Position numbers and translations under genes: made by a program. From contig JAEUBA010000059.1 in assembly GCA_018257865.1 (NCBI GenBank), positions 124,001 to 188,000 of the forward strand: a DNA stretch of 64,000 nucleotides. The letters run 5' to 3'. The notes below the pieces were generated by a model. It saw only the letters and a list, made by a program, of their open reading frames with translations. It was not told the origin of the DNA and ran no database searches. Each line of letters begins with the position of its first letter. Within the stretch, counting starts at the first letter, position 1. This DNA comes from Stereocaulon alpinum (Eukaryota > Ascomycota > Lecanoromycetes > Lecanorales > Stereocaulaceae). Of this stretch, positions 12,768 through 25,000 are shown piece after piece.

Positions 12768-15700
12768 ATGTTCGGGCAAGAGCCTGGCGATTTATATCGC
12801 CTACGCGCCCAATCCAGTGGTATATATTAATCCACTCGCTCAATTGGGGATTTATAAAACGCTAATACCGTGACTCATATAGCGCCTGACGCACCCCTGC
12901 ATAACACTGCTTCCTCAGATCAGGGACAGAATGAGCGTGACGATGGTGCAATTCAAGACGATGAGTCGCCTACGGGCCTCTCCTCGACTGCTGTCACCGA
13001 GTCCCCTACGCCGTCGAATACCGACGGAACATGGGGAGAGCGGGATGTTGGAGGGCCCGTTAATCACCGTATGGCAATGGAGGACTATGAAGCGATGCGT
13101 CGACAAATCACTCAATTGAGCCGGACACGTTCAAGATCTACCACAAGGGCAAGGGACGAACGTGTGGGACTCTTTCGAACGCTCACCAACAAGAGCAGGA
13201 AGTCCGAACGCATAGGACCCCAGCGCACCATTTCTTCCAGAAGGGTAGCCAGCGTGACGACTGATGAAGGCGATTTGGAGGCCGGGGATGCAGAAGGCAT
13301 GGCTGAGGCAGAAGAGGAATTCGCAATCGGCCCGTTCCTGCGTGAGGGCCATTTTGAGAAGCGCACTGAAACCGGCGCGTCCGCAAAGAAAGTTGGTGTA
13401 GTGTTCAAAAATTTGACTGTCAAGGGGACAGGAAGCACGACAACCTCGACAAAGACGCTACCGGATGCCATACTTGGGACTTTCGGACCGGATCTCTACC
13501 ATCTCATAACCCGGTTCATACCTGCCTTGAAATTCAACAAACACGAGCAGTTAAGAACCCTGTGCAATGACTTTACAGGTGTTATCCGAGATGGAGAGAT
13601 GATGCTTGTACTAGGTCGCCCTGGGTCGGGGTGTACCACTTTCCTCAAAGCCATTGCCAACAAAAGAGCAGAGTATGCGGAGGTGACTGGGGACGTGCAT
13701 TACGGAGGCATCTCGGCCAAAGAACAGGACGCGCACTACCGAGGCGAAGTCATTTACAACCCAGAAGATGACCAACATTTCCCGACACTGAACGTATGGC
13801 AAACCCTAAAGTTATCACTTCTCAATAAGACGAAGAAGCGGCAGAAGGGTGAAATTGATATCATTATTGACGCATTAATGAGGATGTTTGGCATCCGCCA
13901 CACTGCCAAGACTCTTGTTGGCAATGAGTACACTCCTGGCGTTTCCGGTGGTGAGAGAAAGCGAGTATCAATAGCGGAAACACTGGCAACCAAGTCGACG
14001 GTGGTCTCTTGGGATAATTCCACCAGAGGATTGGATGCTTCTACAGCGTTGGACTATGCGAAGTCTCTCCGCCTTATGACCGACATCAGTAACCGCACCA
14101 CCCTCGTCACACTTTACCAAGTCGGAGAGGAAATTTATGAAATGATGAACAAGGTCCTGGTCATTGCTGAAGGCCGTATGATTTTCCAGGGTCCAGCGAA
14201 CGAAGCCAAACAATACTTCATTGACTTGGGACTTCACTGCCCAGACAGAGAAACGACTGCCGATTTCTTGACCTCGGTGACCGATCCAGTTCAAAGAGAA
14301 TTCCGCGAAGGCTATGAGGTACGGGCTCCGAAGACTGCAGAAGAATTTGAACGAGCCTTCAAGAATAGTCAAAACTACCAGAAAGTACTCGCCGATGTCG
14401 AAGACTACGAAAAGCAACTAAATAGGACAGATCATGAGGATGCTAGAGAATTTAAACAAAGTGTCAAAGAACAACAGTCAAAACACGTTTCCGCAACATC
14501 CAGCTACACAGTCAGCTTTTGGCGCCAAGTGCTCGCCTGTACCCAGCGAGAGTTTTGGCTGGTTTGGGGCGATAAGCCAACACTATACACCAAATTCTTT
14601 ATCATCATAGCCAACGGACTGATCGTTGGATCTCTATTCTATGGACAATCCAACGACACCGCGGGGGCGTTTTCCCGTGGCGGCACCGCGTTCTTTTCGA
14701 TTCTCTTCCTCGGCTGGCTTCAGCTGTCAGAGCTGATGAAGGCCGTTTCAGGACGGGTAGTCATCCAGCGGCACCGGGAATACGCATTCTATCGACCCAG
14801 CGCAGTTGTGATGGGCCGCATCCTAGCCGACTTCCCTCTGATTTTTACTCAAGTCGTACCATTCACCATCATATTATACTTTCTGTCACAGCTGGACGTC
14901 AATGTTTCAAAATTCTTCATATACTTTCTCTTCGTTTATACCACGACGATTTGTATCACGGCTCTCTACCGGATGTTCGCAGCATTATCTCCAACCATTG
15001 ATGATGCTGTCAGATTCTCTGGGTTAGGACTCAATCTCTTGATTATCTACACCGGCTACGCGATACCTAAGCCTACGCTATTGAATTCGAAACCATGGGT
15101 CGGGTGGCTATATTTTTTGAATCCTATTTCTTATGCTTTCGAAGGCGTTCTGACCAACGAGTTTCACCATCGTGTGATGCACTGCGCTCCGCAAGAGCTG
15201 GTGCCACAAGGTCCAGGAGCGCAGCCTCCGTACCAAGGTTGTGCCATTAGCGGAGCTCGTATTGGTAGCACGAGCGTTTCAGGTGCTGACTATCTGAGTA
15301 CGACATATGAATACTCCCGCTCGAATCTTTGGCGCAACTGGGGTGTCGTCATTGCATTTGCGGTACTTTATATACTTATTACGGCCTTGGGTACGGAACT
15401 GTTTACGTTCGTTGGGGGAGGCGGTGGTGCCTTAGTCTTCAAGAAAGGATCGAGAAAGCCTACGCTGGCAACGTCGAAGGCTGCCGGAGATGACAGTGCG
15501 TCAAGTGGACAGCTACGGAGGAGTAGCAACGAAGATGATGATATTGCGAAAATAGCCGATAGCGAAAGTATATTTACCTGGAAGGATGTCAACTTCAGCG
15601 TGCCTTACGATGGAGGCCAGCGCCAATTACTCAACAACGTGCACGGCTACGCTAAGCCCGGGGTTATGATAGCATTGATGGGTGCCTCTGGCGCCGGCAA

Positions 15701-17549
15701 GACTACTCTTCTCAACACCCTGAGCCAGCGTCAGAGAATCGGCGTTGTGAGCGGCACTTTCCTTGTGGATGGCCGTCCTCTTGGAACCGAGTTTCAGCGG
15801 GTCACTGGGTTTGTTGAGCAGCAAGACCTTCATGACAGGACCGCCACGATCCGAGAAGCTATCGAATTCTCGGCCATTTTGCGTCAAGAACGACACATAC
15901 CCCGGGCAGAAAAGCTTGCGTATGTCGATGAAATCATCGACCTCCTGGAACTACGAGAGCTGTCTGACGCTTTGATCCTCTCCCTGGGAGTTGAGCAGCG
16001 AAAACGTGTCACTATTGCAGTCGAGTTGGCAGCCAAACCCAATCTTCTTTTCCTTGACGAGCCAACGTCAGGTCTGGACAGCCAATCCGCATTCTCTATA
16101 GTCCGCTTTCTGAAGAAACTGGCCGCGGCTGGACACGGCATCATCTGTACAATCCATCAACCTTCTTCGCTTCTGATCCAACAATTCCACATGATCCTCG
16201 CTCTAAATCCTGGAGGCAACACATTCTACTTCGGACCTGTTGGCGACGACGGATCTGCAGTAAGTAAATACTTTGCTGATCGCGGTGTTTATTGCCCGCC
16301 TCACAAAAACATCGCCGAATTCATTCTGGAGACCGCGGCCAAAGGCGGAAAGCGTAATGACGGAAGACGCCTCAACTGGAATGAAGAGTGGAAGAAATCT
16401 CAGGACAACCAGAATCTGCTCAAGGAGATAGACCAGCTCAACGCGGACCGTGAGAAGGTACCACAGAAAGCCCGTGATACACAATACGAATACGCGTCCC
16501 CACAGTGGCTACAGATTACACAACTTACACGCCGCATGTTTGTCCAACATTGGCGCGACCCCAGCTACCTATACGGTAAACTTTTCGTGGCAGTCATTGT
16601 CGGTATCTTCAATGGCTTCACGTTCTGGCAACTAGGCAACACAATTGCAGATATGCAAAATCGAATGTTCACTGCCTTCCTCATTATTCTGATCCCCCCC
16701 ACAGTCGTTAATGCAGTCGTGCCAAAATTCTACATGAACATGGCGCTATGGCAAGCTCGCGAGAACCCATCTCGAATTTACAATTGGTTTGCTTTTTGTA
16801 CCGCCTCGGTGGTGACGGAGATTCCAATCTCCATCATTAGCGCCGTCATCTACTGGGTCATCTGGTACTTCGCCACTGGCCTGCCTACGGATTCCGCAAC
16901 TGCAGGTTATGTTTTCTGGATGGTGATGCTATTCTTCCTCTTTCAAGCTTCATGGGGTCAATGGATCTGTGCGTTCGCTCCCTCATTCACCGTCATCTCA
17001 AACGTGCTACCCTTGTTCTTCGTGATGTTCAGTCTGTTCAACGGGGTCGTGCGGCCTTATAACCAAATGTCCGTCTTCTGGCGCTACTGGATCTACTGGA
17101 TAATGCCGTCTACGTACTGGATCGGTGGTGTGCTGGCTGCTACTCTACGCGACATTCAAGTGCAGTGTGGACCTGCTGAAGCAGCAATGTTCAACCCACC
17201 GCCTGGACAGACTTGCGGGCAGTATGCACAAAGCTACGTGAGCCAAAGGGGAACAGGATACATTACCAACCCTACTGCGACGAGCGACTGTGGGTATTGC
17301 CCATACAGTAATGGAGTTGAGTACATGGCCACTATCAACGTTAGCCCAAGCGACAAGTGGAAGTATCTGCCGATCTTTATGGGATTCGTGTGCAGTAACT
17401 GGTTGCTGGTTTACTTCTTCATCTACACCGTTAGAGTAAAGGGGTGGGGCTTCGGCTTGGGCTATGTTTTCGGTGGCCTGGGCAAGCTTGTTGGAGCTGT
17501 GAAGGCTGGTGTTGGGAAGGTTGTCGGAGGGAATAAGAAAGAGAAGTAA
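12768..17549 (+). CDS. PDR-type (ABCG) full-size ABC multidrug transporter
   Basis: Plasma-membrane efflux pump of the pleiotropic drug resistance family, layout NBD1-TMD1-NBD2-TMD2, 1572 residues. NBD1: Walker A GRPGSGCTT (about residue 261), signature VSGGERKRV (about 370), Walker B VVSWDNSTRGLD. NBD2: Walker A GASGAGKTT (about 950), signature LSLGVEQRKRV (about 1051), Walker B LLFLDEPTSGLD. The Cys in Walker A of NBD1, its Asn-containing Walker B and the altered NBD2 signature are the normal asymmetry of this family. TMD1 spans roughly 14560-15400 and TMD2 16560-17470. No ATG opens the long frame, so I add a short first exon: ATG at 12768, exon to 12819, 63-nt intron GTATAT...TAG (branch CTAAT at 12862), exon 2 from 12883, phase 1. 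Substrates cannot be read from sequence. Confidence 0.95.
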
Positions 17550-17746
17550 GTGAAGACAATGGAGGGATGAGTGATGGAGGAGGAAGATACTGTTCCACGC
17601 ATTGCTGGTGTTTGAGCGACAGGGTATAGTTTTATGGCGGGTGTTCCAGCGACTAGATATGGGGACGGTGTTATTTAGATATAGATTGAACATAGACTGT
17701 ATATTGAAGCAGGCGGAGCTCCCCCTGCCAATTTCACATGTCCAAT
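17550..17746. other. 3' flank of the pump gene up to copia element 2
   Basis: 197 bp separate the pump stop codon from the transposon. The last five bases (CCAAT, 17742-17746) are the target-site duplication of that element. The pump's polyadenylation site must lie here or in the element. Confidence 0.6.
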
Positions 17747-17947
17747 TGTCGGAATAATATTACTCCGCACTCCGCAATAGCGGCTTGGCGCCCGCTCCTA
17801 GATAAAACACCATAGCTTAGCTAGCTAGATTCAATCAAATCCCCAGTTTACCAAGCCCAATAGACACCCTGCAATCAGGTTGTCCGGGGCAGGTAATAGG
17901 GGATCAAGCTACTAATCGGTACAACCTAGCAAGAGGGTGTACCGACA
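17747..17947 (+). repeat. 5' LTR of copia element 2
   Basis: 201 bp, TGTCGG to CCGACA, followed by ACTGATCAG-like sequence where a primer-binding site would lie. Homologous to the reverse complement of the element 1 LTRs. Confidence 0.93.
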
Positions 17948-18545
17948 CTGATCAGTTGTCGACCTCAGATCAGCAAGGTACAGCAAGAAAATTTCAACTG
18001 TAACACCAAAACCTCACCTGCACCACTACCAAGCCTCCGCTGCAACGCCTAACCTCACGATGACGCCACCAGCTATAGAGGAGGAAGACGAAGGGATAAT
18101 TACACCGTTTAGAATCGTCCTTAAAGACCCCACAAAGTCCTCAGCCACCGCCCTAGGAATATTCGTCAAGCAAATGATAAATTACTACTAAAACTACGAA
18201 GAAGAAGGGCACGACCTATGGCTAAGCTTCATCTAAGACTTCAGCGATTAGAGCGAAGCCTTATTTGAGAAGGTAGAGAAAGGGTTAATGCGAAACCTTA
18301 GGGACCTACTTTTCAACCGCGGCGTCTACATACCTAAGGATAAGACCTACGTCTATAAGTACCTGGTAAGACTAGCAGCTTAACCATAGCCTAAATGGCC
18401 TGCCGCTACAGCTATCTCCAACACGCCTAGCACGCCTGCCCTAACTAAAACCAAAACACCTGGTACGCCATTTGATACAATATAATCGAAAGCTAAGAAA
18501 GAGCATGGGTCTACATCTATATAGGAAACAGCAATAAGCAAAGCT

Positions 18546-18785
18546 GAAGCTTCCAGTAGCTCAGCAAGCTCCAAGCAACGCTGTAGTCCTAGCAATGCTG
18601 CAACTTCCAGCACTGCTGCAGCTCTCAGCAAGACTGCAGCTTCCAGCGAGACTGCAGCTCCCAGCAAAGCTGCAGTTGCCAGTAAAGCAGCTGCTCAGCA
18701 GCTCAGCAGCCCTGCAGCTCCCAGCAACGCTGCAGTTCCCAGCAACTTTGCAATTCAGCAGCTTCCCAGTAATACTGCAGACCCA
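18546..18785 (+). repeat. Ser/Ala/Pro-coding tandem repeat inside copia element 2
   Basis: About 240 bp of imperfect repeats around the core CCAGCAANNCTGCAG, each roughly 18-24 bp. One frame reads as repeating Ser-Lys/Asn-Ala-Ala-Ala/Pro. The matching part of element 1 (about 8190-8280, minus strand) is also repetitive but encodes Thr-Pro-Ser/Asn units, so the gag region has expanded differently in the two copies. Confidence 0.75.
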
Positions 18786-19387
18786 CACCGCTGCTTAACA
18801 CCGACCAGGGGTAAGCTATACCTTATTTGGTATAGTCCAGTTACCAAGCCAGGTGGAACGCCACCATTTTTATGCTTATATTTCGCCTTGCATTTCGCTG
18901 CGCGAAACCCACATTTATTTCAATATTTCCTACTTCTTCAACTTTTCGATTCTGGCTATATTAGCAGGCTATCTATCGATATCCTAGTACCTGCCGCCGC
19001 TAAGCATAGGCTACCTAATACGCCGGAGGTACTATTCGCAAGTGCGCTCCGCACCTCGCCGCAACCGCTGAGAAACGCCTAATGATCGACATAATAGGAC
19101 TGCGGCAGTCCTACGAGAGAAGGGAAATCGATAAGGTGCGGTGGATCGATGATAATTGCAACCCAGCAGACGCTATGACTAAGGAGCGCTGCTGCTAGGC
19201 ATTAAAGCAATTGGTGGACAGCAACGCTATCGAGTTGAAGATAAACGCCTAGGTAGAAAGAGAAGCTGTGATCTAACTAATCAGATTGCAACGTTGCTTA
19301 GCCTTGCAGGCCCGTTTCTATGCTAGCTAATTGCTAGATTTGGCGTCGATTAGCACTGTTTTTTCAACTTTCTAAAACTTTTGCCAG

Positions 19388-19590
19388 TGTCGGAATAATA
19401 TTACTCCGCACTCCGCAATAGCGGCTTGGCGCCCGCTCCTAGATAAAACACCATAGCTTAGCTAGCTAGATTCAATCAAAAATCCCCAGTTTACCAAGCC
19501 TAATAGACACCCTGCAATCAGGTTGTCCGGGGCAGGTAATAGGGGATCAAGCTACTAATCGGTACAACCTAGCAAGAGGGTGTACCGACA
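19388..19590 (+). repeat. 3' LTR of copia element 2
   Basis: 203 bp, same ends as its partner; followed by the CCAAT target duplication. Confidence 0.93.
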
Positions 19591-19595
19591 CCAAT

Positions 19596-20103
19596 CAAAG
19601 TCAATGCCAAGCACGTTCGAGAGTTTGTAAAGACTGTCCTCCTTTTTCAAGCTCTTGATAAATTATAATGCATTCTTGGGGGGGGGGGGGGCGATTACTG
19701 GCGGCAGTGTTAAGCAAAGCCGAAGAAAGACCCCTGAAGGCTGAAGCTCTAGGCGATCAAGCCCAAAGCTTGTTCTAAATTCGAAGTTCTCCGACAGAAC
19801 GTCGTCCGCAGCATTACTCATATTGATGCCTGCCTACCTAACAGATGTACGGGTCGACTATGGATCTGAAACAAGCTCGGAATAGCGTGAATGGCCGTCG
19901 TTGGCGGCTGATCCGTCCTGCGGCTCAGCAGGCTGCAGACTTTGCTTCGCCCCATTCCAACTCGTGACAAGCCGTTGTAATCAAGCTAAGTTGGGTGTCC
20001 CCTCCAATTGTATCTGTTGCTCTGTATTCTCGCACCGTCTCCTCAATTCTTTTCAATTGAGAAACAGCACTGTGATCATCCGTCCTATATCCTCCATTTG
20101 ACA
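19596..20103. other. Intergenic, with a 14-G run
   Basis: About 0.5 kb between element 2 and the AAA ATPase. Holds a run of 14 G at 19678-19691, which may be a slippage or assembly-error site. No gene seen. Confidence 0.6.
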
Positions 20104-21707
20104 ATGCGTGTCCAACCAACCGACCTACCCCTCCGGCCCTCCACGAAGGATAAGGCCCGCGATGGACCCTACCACGAGTTCTACCACCACTCCTCAGCTC
20201 AACGTCCAAACACCGCCGAAGTCATCGCGGAAGCAATTCGCAAGCAATACCCCAGCCTCCACCTCACCCTCACGACGACCTGCGATCTCCTTCGCTATGC
20301 CGCCGCCGGGCACGCGCAAGCAACAGCCGTCGACGCAGATGGCGTCAAGCCCGAGAACTTACGACTCAGATACTACATGGCGCCTTTGAGAAGGAGAGAC
20401 GGTGACACAGGCTTCTTGTACGACGGCGTGGAGTTTGGGAAGTTCCTCTATAAGTGGAGAGATGAGGAGTATATCGTCTACGCAGTCGCAGGGCAAGAGG
20501 GGGGAATGTTCACGTATACGATGTTCTTGCTTGGTACTGAGGAGTCGAACGATAAGCTTATGCTCGAGGCGTATAAATGGCAGTACAATACTCATGATAC
20601 GGTATTAATCTTTGATGGGGGATACTGGCAAGCGAGTACGGCATTGTGGCAGAGCGTGCAGAATGCAAGTTGGGATGATGTTATTCTGGATCCGAAGATG
20701 AAGAAGAGTATTATAGGGGAGATCAGCAAGTTCTACAATTCGGAAGAGCGGTATAAGAAGTTGAAGGTACCGTGGAAGAGGGGGATCATATATCATGGAC
20801 CGCCTGGAAATGGCAAGACGTACGCAGACTTCCCCTCACAACGAGAGCTAGTATAAAAACTCGCTAACGCATACACAGTATCTCCATAAAAGCGATGATG
20901 CACACCCTCTACACCCGCCCCTCCCCAATCCCAACCCTCTACGTCCGCTCCCTATCCAGCTACGCCGGCCCCGAATACTCGATAAAACGAATCTTCTCCC
21001 AAGCCCGCACCCAAGCCCCCTGCTTCCTCGTCTTCGAAGACCTAGACAGCCTCGTCTCCCCCGCCATCCGCTCCTACTTCCTCAACGAAGTCGACGGCCT
21101 CCAAGAAAACGACGGCATCCTCATGGTCGGCAGCACGAACCACCTCGAACAACTCGACCCAGGAATCAGCAAGCGACCAAGCCGCTTCGATAGAAAGTAC
21201 CTCTTCCCGGATCCGGGGCTTGGCGAGAGAATCCAGTATTGCGAGTACTGGCGCCAGAAACTGCGCGATAACGAGGACGTCGACTTCCCGGAGAAACTCA
21301 ACAAAGCTATCGCGATTATAACAAAGGGATTCAGCTTCGCGTATATCCAGGAAGCGTTTGTCGCTTCTCTACTCGCTATCGCCAACGCTGGCGACGACGA
21401 CGAAGACGACTCCGACTCCTCCTCCAAAACAACAAACACCACCCCAACCCCTACATACTGCCTCGGCCTAGAACGCACCCCCGGTCCACATCCTCCGCCT
21501 CCGCCTCCATACTTTACAGAAGCGAATCCTTGTCCGGCGCGCTACCATATCCATTGTTGGGACGTGGTTGAGGCGGTGGATGGGGATGGTGGGGATGAGG
21601 GATTGGATCGGTATGTGTTGTGGAGGGAGATGAAGAAGGTCGTTAAGGCGTTGAGGGAGGAGTTGAATCAAGGCAAGGAGGAAGGGGGGAGGGGGGATAT
21701 GCTTTAG
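20104..21707 (+). CDS. AAA+ ATPase, BCS1-like
   Basis: A 514-residue AAA ATPase, exons 20104-20819 and 20879-21707. The 59-nt intron (GTACGC...CACAG, branch CTAAC) sits inside Walker A, giving GPPGNGKT joined to ISIKAMMH. Walker B is CFLVFEDLD, followed by the arginine-finger region GSTNHLEQLDP...RPSRFDRKYLF and a C-terminal lid helix. This places it in the Bcs1/BCS1-like group. True Bcs1 is a mitochondrial inner-membrane translocase with an N-terminal membrane anchor; I see no clear anchor here, so it is more likely one of the many fungal soluble paralogues. A Glu/Asp/Ser run and a Pro run lie in the C-terminal 100 residues. Start is the first in-frame ATG after the leader. Confidence 0.88.
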
Positions 21708-22081
21708 GCGGCAATATATGGGCAAGGTGGATTTCTTCGCCCTGCTGAAAAACAGTACACTACTATGCATATCGCATAAAAAAAACGAACCGAGCAATAA
21801 ATGTATTTTATGAAACGCTTAATATCACCCTGATTGTTTTTTGCACGCACGCTCGAACGCCTTTTTTATCCTTCATGAATCCATCCACATGCCTGCCGTA
21901 TCCCATCCATGCTCATCGTCTCTCATTCACGGCTACCTACCACTCATTCGCAGCGCCAAGGAAACGATTAATCCCTTCCTAAGGTACCTTGAGGTAGCTT
22001 CCCGGCATGCATGGTCTCATCTATCTACCAACGCCTGACATTCGATCCCCTACTCACGCAGTCATTCGTGCCTACTCATAG
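21708..22081. other. Convergent 3' region
   Basis: 374 bp between the stop of the AAA ATPase (+) and the stop of the PARP-UBC gene (-). Nothing else seen. Confidence 0.6.
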
Positions 22082-25000
22082 TCATGGCTTTTTCCAACCC
22101 AGACTTCCGAGTCCAAAGCCCTTCGATCCAGACGTCGGCGTGCTGCTATATGTGGATCTGAAGTCTGGTGGGACTTCCCACTACAAAGAGATTAGTAAGT
22201 GGAGTTTGAGGGTAATGGGAAGATGACAAGGTACGTACACCATGAGTATTACAAGCCCTAATGAACGCCTCCACAGCTTCACCAACCTGATAGTCTCTGA
22301 CCGGCCCCGCCTCCAAACGAGCGGGTTTAGGGTCTGTAGACGACATCGCGAGACGGACTTGCAGTAGAACGGATTCGATATTCGACACAGCGCTCCAGCC
22401 CGAGTTGGTTAGGAGTTCCATGCACAGAGCTCCACCAGCAGTGACGTGGCCGCCTCCTCCTTGCATGAAGCTCAAGAAACGTGGACGGATAACGCGCACG
22501 AAGGGCGGGCTCATGGGGTAGTTTTTGCCGAAACGCATTTCCATAACTACGCTCTTGACGCCTTTGGATTTCATGTCTTTTGCTAGTGGGAGGTGGGGTT
22601 CGAAAGAGTGGAGTTCGACTATCCATTGGTAGACGTTGTCGACGAGTTCGCGGTCGATGTACCAGCCTAGCTCGTGAAGAGGATGTGTATCTTGTATCTT
22701 TAGGGTGGCTGCTAACTCACGCTGTAAGCCCCTTGTGGCACCTGGTGTTGCAAAGGAAGGCGGTTCAAGAAGCGGTAGGGATTTGACGTCTAGACTGCCA
22801 GGTACGAAGTCCGTCTTGGAGACATCAGGCTTTTTCGGTCCTGGCTCTGCCAATGCTTTGCCCTTTCCCTTGTTTGTCGTCGTCGACAAGACTCCCGACT
22901 CTTCTGCGTCTGAAAAGAAGATTGTAAGATCTTCTGTCTCTGTCTCGTCGCTGACAAGCGCGGCTTCCTCCATTGCCTGTACGTTATCGACTTTGACCTT
23001 CTTCTTCCCGTCTCCGGTCTTGACAGTCTTTGAGACCGGCCGTCTCGATTTGCTGACGGCATTCATGGGTATAACAATTGGGGCGTTCTTCTCTCCCGAA
23101 GGCGTGTATGGTGGATCTTGCTCATAGACTTGACTTGGCTTACTGTCTGCAAGTTGGTTGACACCCTGCATGTTGCATTTGACAAACAAGTACCGCGACT
23201 GTATCCAGTCTAGCTGAGCCACCACAAGATGAGGGTTCTTGCTAACGAATTGTGCTGGAGCATTCACAATCTCATTCAAAGCGATTGCCTGCGATATTTT
23301 GAGCTGGCTATGTGGCCACTCTCCAGCCCTGTAACTCTCTTCATCACTGTAACTTCGAACAACATGCATGCCGCTGTAGCCCATACTTGTCAAAGCTTGC
23401 AACGAATGATAGACACCATTGCCATAAGCTCTGCCATGATCTGCCTTCTCGAAGTGTAGGCCTTCTCTAACAATTCCATGCCAATTATATAGAGGACTGC
23501 CATGCCATGCGAACATAGTGGGATGCTTCTGCTGAGCGGTAGTATCTTTGACTGAGGTTACGAATCTCTGTTCTTTGTCGGGTGCTCCTTGTGCAAAGCG
23601 GAACTGCATCCACCCAGGCATGCCGGCTACTCGCTCCTCCGATTTCCGTTCGCTGTCGTCAAGACTGTCGACCTGTATGATACAAGAGCGGTTCGAGGCA
23701 ATGATCCAACGAAGTAATCCGAGCGCTGCAGGAGAGATCCGATCCGCCCAGGTTCGCAAAGACATCTCTTGACCACCCTTGATCCTCAAGTAGTCGTTCA
23801 TTTGTTGTACACTGGGTAGAGTATCCAAGAGCATGCAGATCGAGTTCTGCTTCTCGTAATCATCGAGATCGTCAAAGTTCTGGTCGTAGATCACGATATC
23901 GACCTCCTCAAGTTTGCTTGGTCTTCCATCTATACTAGCTGTTAGAGGAGGTGTCGCAGCTGGTGTTATAGTGGATGGAATATTCGTTCTACTCTGGCCG
24001 GATGCACCTCTTTGCGAGACACTGACAAAGTTCGGGGTTGATTGCTCGGACTTCTGAACCTTCAGTAAGCTTCGCACAACTGGTGCACCTAGTCTCGCAG
24101 TGGGATACAATACTTCAACCACTCTGCAATGCCATCGCTCGTTAGCTTGCAGTTGCATGCCAGGTTGTATTGGCGCTGGTGGCACAAAGGAGATCCAATT
24201 CCCAGCATTCAATACTTTTTCCTTCCCAACATCGAAGAGAAGCTCCATTCTTGGACGATCAAATTTTGCTTTGAAAGTCTGCGGGATCTGTGCCTCCTTC
24301 GGTGTATTTTGAACCTTGGGAGAGGTCAAGCCATCCGTGGCGGCCATGTAGGCTGGGAATGAAAATAGTGATGGTATCCCTGAAGAGCCACGGTGTGAGG
24401 ATGAACTATTGCTATAGGCTGGTATGAGAGCTGGTGCGGGTACCATCAGAGCCATACCAGTCGGTGGGTGGCGTAACCTCTGGTTACAGGCGCTGGTGTA
24501 ACAAAAGCTAATCAGGAGGTCGACAACATGAGGTTGAGTGACTATCTCATGCTCGATGCTAGGACCGAAGCCTAGACTCATGTACTGATAGAGGCACAAA
24601 GGTTTGGAACAAACGTATGGCTTCAGGGCCTCAAAGTCAGCTTCGACCTTGCTATGGCATACCAAACAGAATTCTGTGCACCGCACAAGATGACGCAGGG
24701 CAAATTGCATAGCCAAAAGAGGAAAGGAGTACTCTTTCCTGATGTCGGCGAGATGATCGCTAATGACTATGTTTGGTAGCGTTTGTGCAAGCTTCGAACT
24801 ATCCTCGGCCCAGTACGCGTCGTTGACAGTGTCCTTCTCTGAAAAGTTCCTCCCTTGGTGATCGTTAAAAAAATTCTCTGCACCACTCCAAGGAAAACCC
24901 ATAGCCACTCTGTACCTCAGCAAAGGCACGAGACGGTCATGCATGAGTTCATCAAGCGGTCGGCCAATGAAGATGCGTCCTAAACTGCCGACTTTGGTCT

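Larger units (their letters stand above)
17747..19590 (+). mobile_element. Internally deleted copy of the same copia element
   Basis: 1844 bp with LTRs 17747-17947 (201 bp) and 19388-19590 (203 bp) and a perfect target duplication CCAAT (17742-17746 and 19591-19595). The inside keeps a gag start (MTPPAIEEEDEG at about 18060, with FRIVLKDPTKSSATAL) with in-frame stops, a Ser/Ala/Pro tandem repeat, and the RNase H end (EKRLMIDIIGLRQ, then DDNCNPADAMTK at about 19070-19185). Protease, integrase and reverse transcriptase are gone, so any movement would need proteins from another copy. Much less RIP-like than element 1: 18601-18660 has nine CpA and no TpA. The two LTRs differ by one C/T change at a CpA/TpA site and a 2-bp indel. 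Confidence 0.9.

Noticed and set aside
13968..14417. 149-codon minus frame inside the ABC transporter
   Set aside because: Lies opposite the conserved first nucleotide-binding domain; no motif.
18380..18798. Ala/Leu- or Cys/Ser-rich open frames in element 2
   Set aside because: They are the tandem repeat read in other frames.
10228..19590. Secondary-metabolite cluster around the pump
   Set aside because: No synthase, synthetase, P450 or pathway regulator near the transporter; neighbours are an unknown protein and transposons.
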